Assembly: GCA_003344405.1 (NCBI GenBank)
Contig: NOWV01000028.1
Coordinates: forward strand, 496,001-560,000
Length of the DNA: 64,000 nt
Direction of reading: 5' to 3'
Origin: Trichoplax sp. H2
Taxonomy: Eukaryota; Placozoa; Uniplacotomia; Trichoplacea
A program made the translations under genes and the position numbers. The notes under the pieces were generated by a model that made no database searches, was not told the origin of the DNA, and was given only the letters and a program-made list of their open reading frames with translations. Within the stretch, counting starts at the first letter, position 1; every line of letters starts with the position of its first letter. This document shows, piece by piece, positions 62,910 through 64,000 of the stretch.

Positions 62910-64000
62910 GTAACTAGCTATTATTATTACCGTAAAGTAGGATCGAAATTAGATTGGCTCACCATATCCAGAAGATAATTTTGTTATCATAAAGATTAAA
63001 GATTATAAATAAAATTAGAGTCATTATATCGTGAACTAGATGATACTATTTACACTACTTCAAATTGCATGCAGGACGATCTAAGAGCAGTTCCAATACA
63101 TGGTTTAATTAGTTAATATCGTACTGCAAGGTGAAAATGTTATTTTTAAGGATAATTAAAAGTATATAATATAACGAATATTTGGCATAAATTTCTGAAG
63201 GCTTGCTATCCATAAGCATCAGCAATAAATTATGAGCTAATAATAGTTTAATATTTTCTTCATCTTTTATCACTATTTTTTTTAACATGCATAACTTAAA
63301 ATAAGCAAGTTAGTCATTGATCGTGACATTTCTTTCAGTACTCTAACACTTATTTATTAGCAATACAGTACAGTATAATTTATTTTATGCCTGCAAATTT
63401 AATTAAAATGCTGGCCAAAATGCATAATAAACGCCACTGCACCTTGATTTATATCTTAGGAATACTATTTCTGTCGATCTGATACTAATTAGTATCCACC
63501 ATAAACCTCAGAAAATGTATTTGTGTTGATTATTTCTAACCAGTATACATTTAGGTAATAAAATATTAGAATCGTCGAGAATACTATTTCTAAAATTGTC
63601 ATACGATTTAATCTAATCCAGTACGCTAATGATAATAAATGATTTCCCATCCTTTCATAACTACCTGTTATTAATTATTGCTGGATCGTGAGCGTTGTGC
63701 TTTGGTGGTAGTCATTCTTTAGTAAAGTCAAGGCAATAGTATCTCCAATTTTATCAATATCAGATTGCTTCATTATTTTCCCTAGGTTTTATCGCAAACT
63801 ACAAATTATTTGTGATTCCCGTTAGATTGGTTGATGTTTCTGCAAGATATCACAGCCGGACCAATTTTCTTTACTATAGAGCGTCTCCATCGTCATATGT
63901 ATTACAAGAAGTAAATTCTCTAGTTACGATATAATATTTCAAATTTAATCAAATTTATAACTATTAAATAGTAGCCAGTGTAGGCATTGATTTGATCAAA
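62910..64000. other. Right flank, nothing firmly recognised
   Basis: AT-rich sequence that may be intron or downstream exons of the BTB candidate. No exon could be joined in frame. Confidence 0.4.

Overview
The window looks like nuclear DNA of an early-branching animal. It is AT-rich, its genes are cut into many short exons by GT-AG introns (mostly about 60-600 bp), and it carries animal-type genes: anoctamin, cation-dependent mannose-6-phosphate receptor, adhesion GPCR with GAIN/GPS, CEP104, brambleberry, and SAND and SAM domains. It also has one 5S rRNA gene and one tRNA-Lys(CUU) gene. A placozoan such as Trichoplax fits the intron density and base composition best. This is inference; a sponge or another non-bilaterian is not excluded. 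Two runs of exactly 20 N (11137-11156 and 11755-11774) mark assembly gaps inside a repeat array.

Layout. 1-5824 (minus): 5' part of an anoctamin/TMEM16 gene that runs off the left edge. 8494-10165 (minus): complete NIP7 in five exons, with a small spliced reading frame on the opposite strand inside its first intron. 10333-12030: tandem-repeat array with two gaps. 12733-14759 (plus): six-exon gene for an unrecognised Lys/Ser-rich protein. 15843-15960 (minus): 5S rRNA. 17416-20722 (plus): complete cation-dependent mannose-6-phosphate receptor. 22490-24108 (minus): unrecognised gene, 3' end not found. 24470-25600: array of about 13 copies of a 90-bp satellite. 27696-32204 (minus): four-exon gene joining a SAND domain to a C-terminal SAM domain. 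32440-34905: GTAC-palindrome-rich repeats. 36940-44449 (plus): complete 33-exon CEP104, including a 15-nt microexon. 46246-46318 (minus): tRNA-Lys. 48040-52591 (plus): complete brambleberry (KAR5/GEX1 family nuclear-fusion protein). 55353-62004 (minus): adhesion GPCR. About 62777 (plus): possible first exon of a BTB protein.

For anoctamin, NIP7, M6PR, SAND-SAM, CEP104, brambleberry and the 12733 gene, exon phases were checked by hand and each junction keeps the frame; in the anoctamin gene this includes the two exons whose membership is only probable. The adhesion GPCR is secure from the GPS to TM6 but not at its N-terminal middle or around TM7. The neighbours show no shared pathway. They are ordinary housekeeping, trafficking, cilium, chromatin and fertilisation genes, separated by repeat-rich intergenic DNA. 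Convergent pairs are M6PR with the 22490 gene, and brambleberry with the GPCR. The GPCR and the BTB candidate are divergent.
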